Source: Methylorubrum thiocyanatum
Lineage (GTDB): Bacteria > Pseudomonadota > Alphaproteobacteria > Rhizobiales > Beijerinckiaceae
Length of the DNA: 64,000 bases
Assembly (NCBI GenBank): GCA_014138645.1
Contig: JACJIB010000001.1
Span: forward strand, 496,001 to 560,000
Direction: 5' to 3'
The translations under genes and the position numbers were made by a program. Position 1 is the first letter of the stretch; each line of letters opens with the position of its first letter. Of this stretch, positions 55,729-63,837 are shown one piece after another. The notes under the pieces are model-generated. The model was not told the origin of the DNA, made no database searches, and was given only the letters and a program-made list of their open reading frames with translations.

Positions 55729-56730
55729 ATGCCAGATAATTTGCCGGATCATCCCTGTTGCCGGCTCCCGACACCCGTGAAGACGCTCCCTCCGAACCCG
55801 TCTACCGCGCCCCCGCCCGAGACGGCCGCGGAAGATAGCTTCGCCGCCGAGGCGATGCGGCGGGAATTGGCCCGTCTGCGGGAGATGCTGGAGCAGAATT
55901 CCGACTGGATCTGGGAGGTCGATGCCCAGGGGCGCTACACCTACGCGTCGCGCCAATGCGTCGCCCTGCTCGGCCGCGAGCCCGAGGAGGTGGTGGGGTG
56001 CACGCCCTTCGACTTCATGCCCCCGGACGAGGCCGAGCGAATCGGCCGGATCTTCGCCGCCATCGCTGCGGAACGCCGGCCGTTCGCTCAGCTCCTCAAC
56101 CGCAATCTGCGCAAGGACGGCCGCCTCGTCGTGCTGGAGACGAGCGGCGTGCCGCTGTTCGGTCCGGAGGGAGAGTTGCGCGGCTATCGCGGCATCGACC
56201 GGGACGTGACCGAGCGAGAGGCGGAGAACGAGCGTCTTCGCCATACCGCCCGCCACGACGATCTGACCGGTTTGCCCAATCGGATGTACCTGCGCGAGCA
56301 TCTCGCCGGGCGGCTCTCCATCGGACGCCGGCCCGGGGTGCTCTGCCTCGATCTCGACGGCTTCAAACCGGTCAATGACCGCCTCGGCCACGCCGCGGGC
56401 GACCTTGTCCTGACCGAGATCGGTCGCCGTCTGGCCGAGCTGGCCATGCTTCAGGGCTTGTTCGCGGCCCGGCCCGGGGGCGACGAATTCGTCCTGATCG
56501 TGCCGGACGGCGCGACGGTCTCTATCGAGACCGTGCGCGCCGTCATCGCCGCACCCATCGCGATCGCGGCCGAGACGGTGCGGGTCTGTGCCAGCTTCGG
56601 TGCCGCCCGGGCAGCAGGACCCGAGGATACCGTTGATGCCCTGCTCGCGCGGGCGGACCGTGCCCTTTACGCGTCCAAGGCGCTGGCAGGGAAAGGCGGC
56701 GAGGGGGCCGGCGTCAGCGGCGGCGGCTGA
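55729..56730 (+). CDS. PAS-GGDEF diguanylate cyclase
   Basis: 333 residues. A short coiled start, PAS (about 45-165; LEQNSDWIWEVDAQGRYTYAS), and a GGDEF domain (about 170-325) with DDLTGLPNR, LDLDGFKPVNDRLGHAAGD and an intact GGDEF at 250-254. The inhibitory RxxD five residues before GGDEF is absent, so feedback control by product at that site is not expected. Soluble. Start ATG at 55729 lacks a clear ribosome site. Its 3' end overlaps the convergent CsbD-like gene by 17 bases. Confidence 0.88.
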   Translation: MPDNLPDHPCCRLPTPVKTLPPNPSTAPPPETAAEDSFAAEAMRRELARLREMLEQNSDWIWEVDAQGRYTYASRQCVALLGREPEEVVGCTPFDFMPPDEAERIGRIFAAIAAERRPFAQLLNRNLRKDGRLVVLETSGVPLFGPEGELRGYRGIDRDVTEREAENERLRHTARHDDLTGLPNRMYLREHLAGRLSIGRRPGVLCLDLDGFKPVNDRLGHAAGDLVLTEIGRRLAELAMLQGLFAARPGGDEFVLIVPDGATVSIETVRAVIAAPIAIAAETVRVCASFGAARAAGPEDTVDALLARADRALYASKALAGKGGEGAGVSGGG

Positions 56731-57097
56731 GGAGCCAGCCGAGGCCGAAGGCCGTCGCAGCGACGAGAGCCAGCGTCGTGCCGCGGTTCTCCTCGGCCCG
56801 CACGGCGAGCGCACGGCCGCGCCGATGCGCCTCATCATGGAGGTGACGCCCGCGGGTGCGGGCCTCGTCGCGCAGATGCCGGCCGCGGGAGGCCACTTCG
56901 TCGGCGAGGCGGTAACCGTCCTCGTAGAGGTCCTCGGCGCGCTCGCGGGTCCGGCCATAGGCCGCCTGCGCCACGCCGGCGACCTGCTCGTAGGCGCCCT
57001 CGACCTGCGGACGGGCGCGACCCGCCACGGCGCCGAGCGCGGTACGGCCGCGGCCCTTGAGGTTGCGGAATCCGCCCTCGATCTGGTCCCTGTTCAT
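56714..57097 (-). CDS. CsbD-like protein with C-terminal membrane anchor
   Basis: 127 residues. Opens MNRDQIEGGFRNLKGRGRTALG, like the CsbD stress family, continues with long charged helical repeats (RGRHLRDEARTRGRHLHDEA), and ends with a hydrophobic segment (LALVAATAFGLGWLL) followed by Arg residues. The short N-terminal part resembles CsbD and the tail resembles small stress-related DUF883-like anchors. It lies downstream of a csbD gene on the same strand. The last 17 bases overlap the convergent GGDEF gene. Confidence 0.75.
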   Translation of the reverse strand: MNRDQIEGGFRNLKGRGRTALGAVAGRARPQVEGAYEQVAGVAQAAYGRTRERAEDLYEDGYRLADEVASRGRHLRDEARTRGRHLHDEAHRRGRALAVRAEENRGTTLALVAATAFGLGWLLSRRR

Positions 57098-57177
57098 GAT
57101 GAATTCCTTTTGATCAAATTCGTCGTGTCGAACTCGTCGTGTCGAGCCCCGCCCAAAGGCGCCGTTTCAAACGAAGA

Positions 57178-57201
57178 AGCCGCACCCGGTCGGGTGCGGC
57201 T
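57178..57201 (-). terminator. Rho-independent terminator of csbD
   Basis: AGCCGCACCC (57178-57187) pairs with GGGTGCGGCT (57192-57201) around a four-base loop. On the minus strand it is followed by a T-rich stretch and lies 45 bases after the csbD stop. Confidence 0.75.
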
Positions 57202-57246
57202 CCGGCCGTCGGGTCACTGATGGGGAAGACCGCCGGCCCTCGCGCC

Positions 57247-57450
57247 TCAGAGCTTGCTCTTGACCGCATCCGCGGCGTTCTTGACGCCGTCCTTGGCACC
57301 GCCGACGGCGCGCTGGGTCTTGCCTTCGACCTCCTGAGCCTTGCCCTCGGCCTGCAGCTTCTCGTTGCCGGTCACCTTGCCGACGCTCTGCTTGATGTTG
57401 CCAGCGGCCTCGTTGGCGGCACCCTTGATCTTATCGGTCGTGCTGCTCAT
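57247..57450 (-). CDS. CsbD family stress protein
   Basis: 67 residues from the ATG at 57450, preceded by GGAG. The sequence MSSTTDKIKGAANEAAGNIK followed by GKVTGNEKLQAEGKAQEVEG is a textbook CsbD protein: small, highly charged, predicted disordered or helical. The family is induced by general stress in many bacteria; its molecular function is unknown. An EcfG-type promoter lies 55 bases upstream, consistent with PhyR/EcfG control. Confidence 0.93.
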   Translation of the reverse strand: MSSTTDKIKGAANEAAGNIKQSVGKVTGNEKLQAEGKAQEVEGKTQRAVGGAKDGVKNAADAVKSKL

Positions 57451-57504
57451 CGGGTTTCTCCGTTCATTGTTTTCGCACCGCGTCTCGGCGCTCTCGGCAA
57501 GCTG

Positions 57505-57530
57505 AACGGGATCCACAGGCGCTTGGTTCC
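57505..57530 (-). promoter_or_regulatory. EcfG-type general stress promoter of csbD
   Basis: Reading the minus strand, GGAAC (57530-57526), 17 bases, CGTT (57508-57505): an exact match to the EcfG/PhyR-regulon consensus, 55 bases before the csbD ATG. CsbD genes are typical members of this regulon. Confidence 0.8.
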
Positions 57531-57610
57531 ACTCCTATGATGGGGTGTGTCTCGCCGCACGCCTGCTGCCGATTGCATTCAATTTCCCGCTACTCCGCAG
57601 CGGCGTTCAA

Positions 57611-57639
57611 AAAATATCTGCGCGGCGGCCAAATATTTT
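57611..57639. promoter_or_regulatory. Inverted repeat upstream of oxalate cluster
   Basis: AAAATAT (57611-57617), 15 GC-rich bases, ATATTTT (57633-57639). The dyad lies about 115 bases before oxlT. It could bind a regulator of the oxalate genes; no regulator gene is adjacent. Confidence 0.35.
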
Positions 57640-57754
57640 CCTGTCAGCGCCCGGCTCACGAGCGGTTACGTATGCGGTATCCAAAATTCCACTATGGCTA
57701 AGCCGGGCGCACGTTCCGGTCTGCCAAGAAGATGTGAGATCGAGGGACCGCTCC

Positions 57755-59065
57755 ATGGCCGTTGAAGCCGCCGATCCATTGCCCGGCACACCCGCCTATT
57801 CCGCCTCTCGTGCCGACTCGCCGGTGGGCGGGCGCTGGGGGCAGCTCATCCTCGGCGTGCTGTGCATGTCGATGATCGCCAACCTGCAGTACGGCTGGAC
57901 GCTGTTCGTCAACCCGATCAACGACAAGTACCAGTGGGGCAAGCCGGCGATCCAGGTCGCCTTCACGATCTTCGTGCTGACCGAGACCTGGCTCGTTCCG
58001 ATCGAGGGCTGGTTCGTCGACAAGTACGGCCCGAAGGTCGTCACCCTGTTCGGCGGCGCGCTCTGCGCCATCGGCTGGGCGATGAACTCGGTCGCCGACT
58101 CGCTGTGGTTCCTCTATCTCGCCGCCGCCATCAGCGGCATCGGTGCGGGCGCGGTCTACGGCACCTGCGTCGGCAACGCCCTCAAGTGGTTCCCCGATCG
58201 CCGTGGCCTCGCCGCCGGCCTCACCGCCGCGGGCTTCGGTGCGGGCTCGGCGCTCACCGTCATCCCGATCGCCGCGATGATCCGCGACAGCGGCTACGAG
58301 CAGACCTTCCTCGCCTTCGGCCTCGGCCAGGGCATCGTGGTCATGGTCGCCGCCCTGCTGCTGTCCTCGCCGAGCGCCGCCTACAAGGAGCGGATGCTCG
58401 CCGGCCGTGTCAGCCCCAACGCGACCAGCCGCCGCCAGTACTCCTCGGCCGAGATGGTCCGCACGCCGGTCTTCTGGCTGATGTACGCGATGTTCGTGAT
58501 GATGGCCGCCGGCGGCCTGATGGCGACCGCCTCGCTCGCGCCCATCGCCAAGGACTTCCAGGTCGATTCGATCCCGGTCTCGCTCATGGGCCTGACCCTG
58601 CCGGCGCTGACCTTCGCGCTCACCATCGACCGGGTGCTCAACGGCGTGACGCGGCCGGTCTTCGGCTGGATCTCCGACCGGATCGGGCGTGAGAACACCA
58701 TGTTCCTCGCCTTCATGGTCGAGGGTGCGGGCATCCTGGCGCTCGGCATGTTCGCCCATTCGCCGATGGCCTTCGTGCTGCTCACCGGCCTCGTGTTCTT
58801 CGCCTGGGGCGAGATCTACTCGCTGTTCCCCTCCACCTGCGCCGACACCTACGGCGACAAGAACGCCACGGCCAATGCCGGCCTGCTCTACACCGCCAAG
58901 GGCACAGCCTCGCTGATGCTGCCCGCCTTCCTGGCGATCCAGACCGCGACCGGCTCCTGGCAGAACGTGTTCTATCTCGCCTCCGGCATGGCCTTCATCG
59001 CCGGCTTCCTCGCGCTCTTCGTCCTGAAGCCGATGCGCGCCCGCTTCGTCGCCCGCAACCAGTGA
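57755..59065 (+). CDS. oxlT: Oxalate/formate antiporter (MFS)
   Basis: 436 residues with twelve predicted membrane helices. N-terminal half has LQYGWTLFVNPINDKYQW, closely like OxlT, and GKYGPK-type loop 2-3 (VDKYGPKVVTL); the C-terminal half has RPVFGWISDRIGREN. Imports oxalate in exchange for formate. Start ATG at 57755 has GAGGGA eight bases upstream. First gene of a same-strand set with a FAH-family protein, a PanE-type reductase and oxalyl-CoA synthetase, which supports the substrate. Confidence 0.9.
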   Translation: MAVEAADPLPGTPAYSASRADSPVGGRWGQLILGVLCMSMIANLQYGWTLFVNPINDKYQWGKPAIQVAFTIFVLTETWLVPIEGWFVDKYGPKVVTLFGGALCAIGWAMNSVADSLWFLYLAAAISGIGAGAVYGTCVGNALKWFPDRRGLAAGLTAAGFGAGSALTVIPIAAMIRDSGYEQTFLAFGLGQGIVVMVAALLLSSPSAAYKERMLAGRVSPNATSRRQYSSAEMVRTPVFWLMYAMFVMMAAGGLMATASLAPIAKDFQVDSIPVSLMGLTLPALTFALTIDRVLNGVTRPVFGWISDRIGRENTMFLAFMVEGAGILALGMFAHSPMAFVLLTGLVFFAWGEIYSLFPSTCADTYGDKNATANAGLLYTAKGTASLMLPAFLAIQTATGSWQNVFYLASGMAFIAGFLALFVLKPMRARFVARNQ

Positions 59066-59076
59066 GGAGTGAGGCC

Positions 59077-59841
59077 GTGACCCGCTGGATCGGCTTCATC
59101 CATAACGGCGAGCCCGGCTTCGGCCGGCTCGACGGCGAGCGGATCGAGGTCTGCGAGGGCGACGTGTTCGGCGAGAACCGTCCGACGGGGCAGGTTCTGC
59201 CGCTCGCGGAGGTGAGCGTCGGCCTGCCCTGCCGGCCCTCCAAAATGATCGCCCTGTGGAACAATTTCGGGGCGCTCATGGAGAAGCAGGGCCTTGCCCG
59301 GCCCGAGGCGCCGCTGTTCCTGATCAAGCCCGCCAACACCTTCCGCCCCTCGGGCGCGGTGGTGGCGGTGCCGGAGGCGTCCGGCCGGGCGCTCTACGAG
59401 GGCGAACTCGGCATCGTGATCGGCAAGGCGGCCCGGGACCTCACCGAGGCGGAGGCCGCCGGCCACGTCTTCGGCTTCACCTGCGTGAACGACGTCACCT
59501 CCGCCGCGATCCTCAAGGCGGATGCGAGCTTCACGCAGTGGACCCGTGCCAAGGGCCTCGACGGCTTCGGCCCGTTCGGCCCCGTCATCGCCACCGGGCT
59601 CGATCCGGAGACGCTGACCGTGCGGACCCTGGTGAACGGGCGCGAGCGGCAGAGCTTCCCCATCAGCGACATGCTGATCCCGGTGCCCCGGCTCGTGGCG
59701 CAGCTCTCGCAGGGGCTGACGCTGGAGCCGGGCGACGTCATCGCCTGCGGCACCTCGGTCGGCTCGGGTCCGATCCCCAAGGGCGCCACGGTCGAGGTCG
59801 TGATCGAGGGTATCGGAACGCTCTCGAACCGGTTCGATTAG
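59077..59841 (+). CDS. Fumarylacetoacetate hydrolase (FAH) family protein
   Basis: 254 residues from a GTG at 59077 with GAGGAG seven bases before; a GTG at 59062 overlapping the oxlT stop is less well placed. Metal ligands of the family are visible: ExE in YEGELGIVIGK and Asp in CVNDVTSA, plus GFGPFGPVI and GDVIACGTSVGSG. The family includes acylpyruvases, oxaloacetate decarboxylases/tautomerases and ring-cleavage hydrolases. Lying 11 bases after oxlT and before the oxalyl-CoA genes, it probably acts on a 2-oxo acid linked to oxalate or glyoxylate, but the reaction is unknown. Confidence 0.88.
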   Translation: MTRWIGFIHNGEPGFGRLDGERIEVCEGDVFGENRPTGQVLPLAEVSVGLPCRPSKMIALWNNFGALMEKQGLARPEAPLFLIKPANTFRPSGAVVAVPEASGRALYEGELGIVIGKAARDLTEAEAAGHVFGFTCVNDVTSAAILKADASFTQWTRAKGLDGFGPFGPVIATGLDPETLTVRTLVNGRERQSFPISDMLIPVPRLVAQLSQGLTLEPGDVIACGTSVGSGPIPKGATVEVVIEGIGTLSNRFD

Positions 59842-59959
59842 AGGCAGGCTCAAGCAAAAGTGGTCTCCGCGGCCGGACGGAAACGGCCTCGAACGGCGTT
59901 TCAAGGATGAGCCGGCGGAGCCGAGAACGACAGTACGAACGGCAGCACGGGTAAGAGAC

Positions 59960-60967
59960 ATGAGCATCGCGATCGTCGGCGCCGGCGCCATCGGCGGATA
60001 TCTCGGGGTCAGGCTGGCGGAGGCCGGCGAGGACGTGACCTTCATCGCCCGCTCGAACGCGGCGGCGATCCAGGCGGACGGCATGCGCCTGATCGAGGAG
60101 GACGGCACCGAGATCCATTCGAAGTCGGTCAAGGCGACCCGCTCCATGCAGGAGGCGGGCGTCCACGAGGTCGTCCTGCTGACCGTGAAGGCGCATCAGG
60201 TCGGCCCGATCGCTGCCGATCTCAAGCACCTGATCGGCCCCGACACCGTCGTGGTGACGATGCAGAACGGGATCCCGTGGTGGTACTTCATGGGCGGCCA
60301 TGGCGGCGAGTATGCCGGCACGCGGCTGGAGAGCGCCGATCCCGGCGGGCTGATCGCCGACAACCTCGACCCCAAGCACGTCATCGGCTCGGTGGTCTAT
60401 CCGGCGACCGTGCTGTCCGATCCCGGCACCGTGAAGGTGATCGAGGGCAACCGCTTCGGGCTGGGCGAACTCGACGGCTCGAAGTCGGAGCGGGTGCTCG
60501 CCCTGTCGCAGCGTCTGGCCAAGGCGGGCTTCCGCGCGCCGGTGACCAGCGACATCCGCGCCGAGATCTGGCTCAAGCTGTGGGGCAATCTCAGCTTCAA
60601 CCCGATCTCCGCGCTGACCCACGCGACGCTGGAGGACATCTGCCGCTTCCCCGACACCCGGGCGATCGCCGCCGAGATGATGCGGGAGGCGGAAGTCATC
60701 GCGAATAAGCTCGGCGTCACCTTCCGCCTCGGCATCGACAAGCGCATCGCCGGCGCCGAGAAGGTCGGCCCACACAAGACCTCGATGCTTCAGGACGTCG
60801 AGGCCGGCCGGCCGATCGAGCTGGAGGCGCTCGTCGGCTCGGTGATCGAGCTCGGCCGCCTCACCGGCACGCCGACCCCGCATATCGACACCGTCTTCGC
60901 CCTGATGCGGCTCCTGGCGCAGAGCCTGGAGCGTGCCCAGGGCCGTCTCGCGATCCAGGGAGCCTAA
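59960..60967 (+). CDS. panE2: Ketopantoate reductase family protein, probable oxalyl-CoA reductase
   Basis: 335 residues. NADP-binding MSIAIVGAGAIGGYLGVRLA, catalytic Lys region VVLLTVKAHQV, and the C-terminal SDIRAEIWLKLWGNLSFNPI with LVGSVIELGRLTGTPTPHID are typical of PanE/ApbA. In Methylobacterium extorquens AM1 a PanE-like protein named PanE2 was reported to reduce oxalyl-CoA to glyoxylate. Its position between oxlT and oxalyl-CoA synthetase here matches that role rather than pantothenate synthesis. It is separated by 118 bases from the FAH gene, so an internal promoter is possible. Confidence 0.85.
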   Translation: MSIAIVGAGAIGGYLGVRLAEAGEDVTFIARSNAAAIQADGMRLIEEDGTEIHSKSVKATRSMQEAGVHEVVLLTVKAHQVGPIAADLKHLIGPDTVVVTMQNGIPWWYFMGGHGGEYAGTRLESADPGGLIADNLDPKHVIGSVVYPATVLSDPGTVKVIEGNRFGLGELDGSKSERVLALSQRLAKAGFRAPVTSDIRAEIWLKLWGNLSFNPISALTHATLEDICRFPDTRAIAAEMMREAEVIANKLGVTFRLGIDKRIAGAEKVGPHKTSMLQDVEAGRPIELEALVGSVIELGRLTGTPTPHIDTVFALMRLLAQSLERAQGRLAIQGA

Positions 60968-61023
60968 CGATGCTCCTGCCCGAGACGTCCGCCTTTCCCC
61001 CCACCGACTCCAAGGAGGCCAGC

Positions 61024-62550
61024 GTGGCCGCGACGACTCTTCACGAGCTGATCCAGGCCGGCGCCGATGCGGCTCCCGCCCTGTCGAGCCCCGGCGGCGT
61101 GCCGCTGACGTTCCAGGCCCTGCGCGCGCTGACCGAGCGCACGGTCGCCGACCTCAACGCCCGCGGCATCGGCCGCGGCGACCGCGTGGCGATCGTGCTG
61201 CCGAACGGCCCGGAGATGGCGGCGGCCTTCATCGCGGTCGCCGCCGGCACCACCTCGGCGCCGCTCAACCCGAGCTACAAGGCCGACGAGTTCGAGTTCT
61301 ACATGAGCGATCTCGGCGCCAAGCTGCTGCTGGTGGCCGAGGGCTCGGAATCGCCCGCGATCGCCGTCGCGGAGAAGCTCGGCGTCTCGGTGGCGCGCCT
61401 GCGCCCGACGCCGGAGGAAGGCGCCGGCAGCTTCACGCTGCACTTCGCCGACGACGCGACGGGCGAGCCCGCCCGCGGCGGCCGGGCCGAAACGGACGAC
61501 ATCGCGCTCGTGCTGCACACCTCCGGCACGACCTCGCGGCCCAAGATCGTGCCGCTGACGCAGGGCAATGTCTGCGCCTCGGCGCGCAACATCCGCACCG
61601 CGCTCGCCTTCACCGCCGAGGATCGCGGCCTCAACATCATGCCGCTGTTCCACATCCACGGCCTGATCGCCGGCATCCTCGCCCCGCTCTCGGCGGGCGG
61701 CCAGGTCTCCTGCACGCCGGGCTTCAACGCGCTGAAGTTCTTCGGCTGGATGGAGGAGGTGCACCCCACTTGGTACACCGGCGTGCCGACGATGCATCAG
61801 GCGATCCTGGGCCGGGCCGCCCGGAACAGGGAGATCATCGCCAACAACCCGCTGCGCTTCATCCGCTCCTCCTCCTCGTCGCTGCCGCCGCAGGTGATGA
61901 AGGAGTTGGAGGAGACGTTCGGGGCGCCCGTCATCGAGGCCTACGGCATGACCGAGGCCGCGCACCAGATGGCGTCGAACCCGCTGCCGCCCAAGCCGCA
62001 TTACGCCGGTTCGGTCGGCCTCGCGGCGGGTCCCGAGATCGCGGTGGTCGACATCGACGGCGAGCCGCTGCCCGCGGGCGAGACCGGCGAGATCGTCATC
62101 CGCGGCGACAACGTGATGAAGGGCTACGAGAACAACGAGAAGGCCAATGCCGAGGCCTTCACCCGGCAGGGCTGGTTCCGCACCGGCGACCAGGGCGTGC
62201 TGAGCCCTGAGGGCTACCTCTCGATCACCGGGCGCCTGAAGGAGATCATCAACCGCGGCGGCGAGAAGATCTCGCCGCGCGAGGTGGACGAGATCCTGAT
62301 GGACCACCCGGCGGTGTCGCAATGCGTCACCTTCGCGGTGCCGCACGACAAGCTCGGCGAGGACGTCGCTGCCGCGATCGTCCTGCGCGAGGGCGTCGAG
62401 GCGGTGGAGAAGGACATCCGCAGCTTCGCCTCGGAGCGGCTCGCCGCCTTCAAGGTGCCCGCCAAGATCCTGATCCTCGACGAGATCCCCAAGGGCGCCA
62501 CCGGCAAGCTCCAGCGCATCGGACTGGCGCAGAAGCTCGGGCTGGCCTGA
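61024..62550 (+). CDS. Oxalyl-CoA synthetase (AAE3-type AMP-forming ligase)
   Basis: Activates oxalate to oxalyl-CoA with ATP. 508 residues from a GTG at 61024 with a near-perfect AAGGAGG five bases upstream; an ATG at 60970 has no ribosome site. AMP-binding signature LVLHTSGTTSRPKIVPLTQGN, IMPLFHIHGL, EAYGMTEAAHQMASNPLPPK (characteristic of plant AAE3 and yeast Pcs60 oxalyl-CoA synthetases), GWFRTGDQG and the C-terminal Lys in PKGATGKLQRI. Product oxalyl-CoA would be reduced by the PanE2 product. Two terminators follow. Confidence 0.92.
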   Translation: MAATTLHELIQAGADAAPALSSPGGVPLTFQALRALTERTVADLNARGIGRGDRVAIVLPNGPEMAAAFIAVAAGTTSAPLNPSYKADEFEFYMSDLGAKLLLVAEGSESPAIAVAEKLGVSVARLRPTPEEGAGSFTLHFADDATGEPARGGRAETDDIALVLHTSGTTSRPKIVPLTQGNVCASARNIRTALAFTAEDRGLNIMPLFHIHGLIAGILAPLSAGGQVSCTPGFNALKFFGWMEEVHPTWYTGVPTMHQAILGRAARNREIIANNPLRFIRSSSSSLPPQVMKELEETFGAPVIEAYGMTEAAHQMASNPLPPKPHYAGSVGLAAGPEIAVVDIDGEPLPAGETGEIVIRGDNVMKGYENNEKANAEAFTRQGWFRTGDQGVLSPEGYLSITGRLKEIINRGGEKISPREVDEILMDHPAVSQCVTFAVPHDKLGEDVAAAIVLREGVEAVEKDIRSFASERLAAFKVPAKILILDEIPKGATGKLQRIGLAQKLGLA

Positions 62551-62648
62551 GCCCTTTCCGCGGTCCGGCCGCCCCCCAGGTCGCCGGATCGCTCCTGCTC
62601 ACGGTGCGGTCCGGCTTTCTCTGCAACCGCGCCGCCGTGAGACGAGTA

Positions 62649-62684
62649 AGGGCCCGCAGGCGACGACCTGCGGGCCCTCTTATT
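62649..62684 (+). terminator. Rho-independent terminator of oxalate cluster
   Basis: AGGGCCCGCAGG (62649-62660) pairs perfectly with CCTGCGGGCCCT (62667-62678), six-base loop, then CTTATT. Twelve GC-rich pairs. Confidence 0.85.
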
Positions 62685-62761
62685 GGGGCAAGTCAGATGT
62701 GTCGTCCGCGGTCGCACGCGGCACGACGCATTGGACGAACACCGATCAGCGACCGACAAAA

Positions 62762-62797
62762 CAAAGGGCGGCGCCGCGAGCGCCGCCCTTTGTTTTT
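62762..62797. terminator. Bidirectional terminator between convergent genes
   Basis: CAAAGGGCGGCG (62762-62773) pairs with CGCCGCCCTTTG (62781-62792), followed by five T on the plus strand. On the minus strand T residues also follow, so it can stop the leftward small-gene operon starting at 63327. Confidence 0.85.
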
Positions 62798-62817
62798 CGG
62801 GATCGCTCCGGAGAGAC

Positions 62818-63099
62818 TCAGTTCCGCGCGGCCATCATATCGTGGGACAGCACGGTGAGCTTGCCGATCAGGCTCGCCACGTCGCCGTGGGCGCAGGACC
62901 ACTGCGTGCCGATGGCGCTGCCGTCGTTCGAGACCGAGACCACGGCGACCGAGCGCAGCTTGCCCTCGCGGGCCAGCTTCAGCTGATCCTGAAGCACCTC
63001 GATGATCGAGGCGACGTTCTCGTCGGCGACCGCCTCGGTGGCGGCGGCGGGGAAGGGGACCACGGTGGCGTCGTTGAGGGCGCGATCGAACTTGGACAT
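62818..63099 (-). CDS. Small hypothetical protein
   Basis: 93 residues starting MSKFDRALNDATVVPFPAAA. It reads as mixed alpha/beta with a central helical stretch (VASIIEVLQDQLKLAREGKL) and a strand pair (RSVAVVSVSNDG). No family recognised. Its start codon is directly adjacent to the stop of the upstream 75-residue gene, so the two form an operon. Confidence 0.75.
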   Translation of the reverse strand: MSKFDRALNDATVVPFPAAATEAVADENVASIIEVLQDQLKLAREGKLRSVAVVSVSNDGSAIGTQWSCAHGDVASLIGKLTVLSHDMMAARN

Positions 63100-63327
63100 T
63101 CAGGCAACTCGACGATGCTTGAGGGAGGTGCGGCCGAGGGGTCCGGCCTGGAGACGATCCACGAGGAAGGCGAGGCGGTCGGGCAGGGCGCTGTCCTTGT
63201 CGACGGACAGGCGCTTGCCGATCGCGGAGGCGACACCTTTGGTCACCCGGCTGACGACGGGCCGCTCGAGGCGCAGCACCGTCTGCAGTCGGTCCGTTCG
63301 GTTCGGGTCGGCGCTCGGATCAGCCAT
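63100..63327 (-). CDS. Small hypothetical protein, faint NepR-like end
   Basis: 75 residues from the ATG at 63327 (GAGGAAG upstream). The middle reads VASAIGKRLSVDKDSALPDR and continues LAFLVDRLQ, loosely like the NepR anti-sigma core (IGxxLR...PDRxxxLLxxL) but shorter and without the usual Tyr. Function not assigned. Stop abuts the next small gene. Confidence 0.7.
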   Translation of the reverse strand: MADPSADPNRTDRLQTVLRLERPVVSRVTKGVASAIGKRLSVDKDSALPDRLAFLVDRLQAGPLGRTSLKHRRVA

Positions 63328-63471
63328 GGCTTCCTCGCTCTCGGACGATTGCACGAGGGTGATCCTGCGCGCCGCATCGCGTCATGAAAATGGCGCTGGG
63401 CCTGCCACGATTGCGCATTTCCACGGCTGTGACGTGAAAGCGACAGTTCCGGCGGCCGGGCCGGGCGCGGT

Positions 63472-63837
63472 TCAGCGCGGATCCTGCCAGCCGGAGCGGA
63501 CCGGCGCGGCACTGCCCGTGCCGCCGGTGGTCATGGCGCGGGGCGCCTCGGCACGGGCCGGCGCTGGCTCGGCCATGGCAGCGCGGCGCGGAGCACGCAC
63601 CGGCCGGCGCAGGGCGGCGCGGCGCTTGCGGGTGGAGCGGGGGCGGGCCGCGCTGTTCGAACTGAGGACGCCGCCGGCCACCGCGCCCACGACGGCGCCG
63701 ACCGGCCCGGCCACGAGCGCGCCGGCCACGGCGCCCGCGCCGACGCCCATCGCAGTCCGGTTCTCGGCCTGGGCGGGCGCGGACAGCCCAGCGAGCAGCG
63801 CGAGGCCGGTGCAGGCGCCGAGGCAGGTTGTTCGCAT
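63472..63837 (-). CDS. Secreted glycine-zipper protein
   Basis: 121 residues from the ATG at 63837 with GAAGGGA upstream. Signal peptide (MRTTCLGACTGLALLAGLSA, cleavage near AQA), then a glycine-zipper segment of about 30 residues (GVGAGAVAGALVAGPVGAVV) with GxxxG spacing, then a basic Arg/Ala tail. Such proteins insert in or associate with the cell envelope; no specific role is known. The frame is open upstream to 63972, but the signal peptide fixes the start. Confidence 0.75.
   Translation of the reverse strand: MRTTCLGACTGLALLAGLSAPAQAENRTAMGVGAGAVAGALVAGPVGAVVGAVAGGVLSSNSAARPRSTRKRRAALRRPVRAPRRAAMAEPAPARAEAPRAMTTGGTGSAAPVRSGWQDPR

Larger units (their letters stand above)
57451..57754. 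other. Divergent control region csbD / oxalate cluster
   Basis: About 300 bases carrying the EcfG-type promoter of csbD and, nearer oxlT, an AT-rich stretch (about 57605-57700) with an inverted repeat. The oxalate-cluster promoter should be in the right half. Confidence 0.6.
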
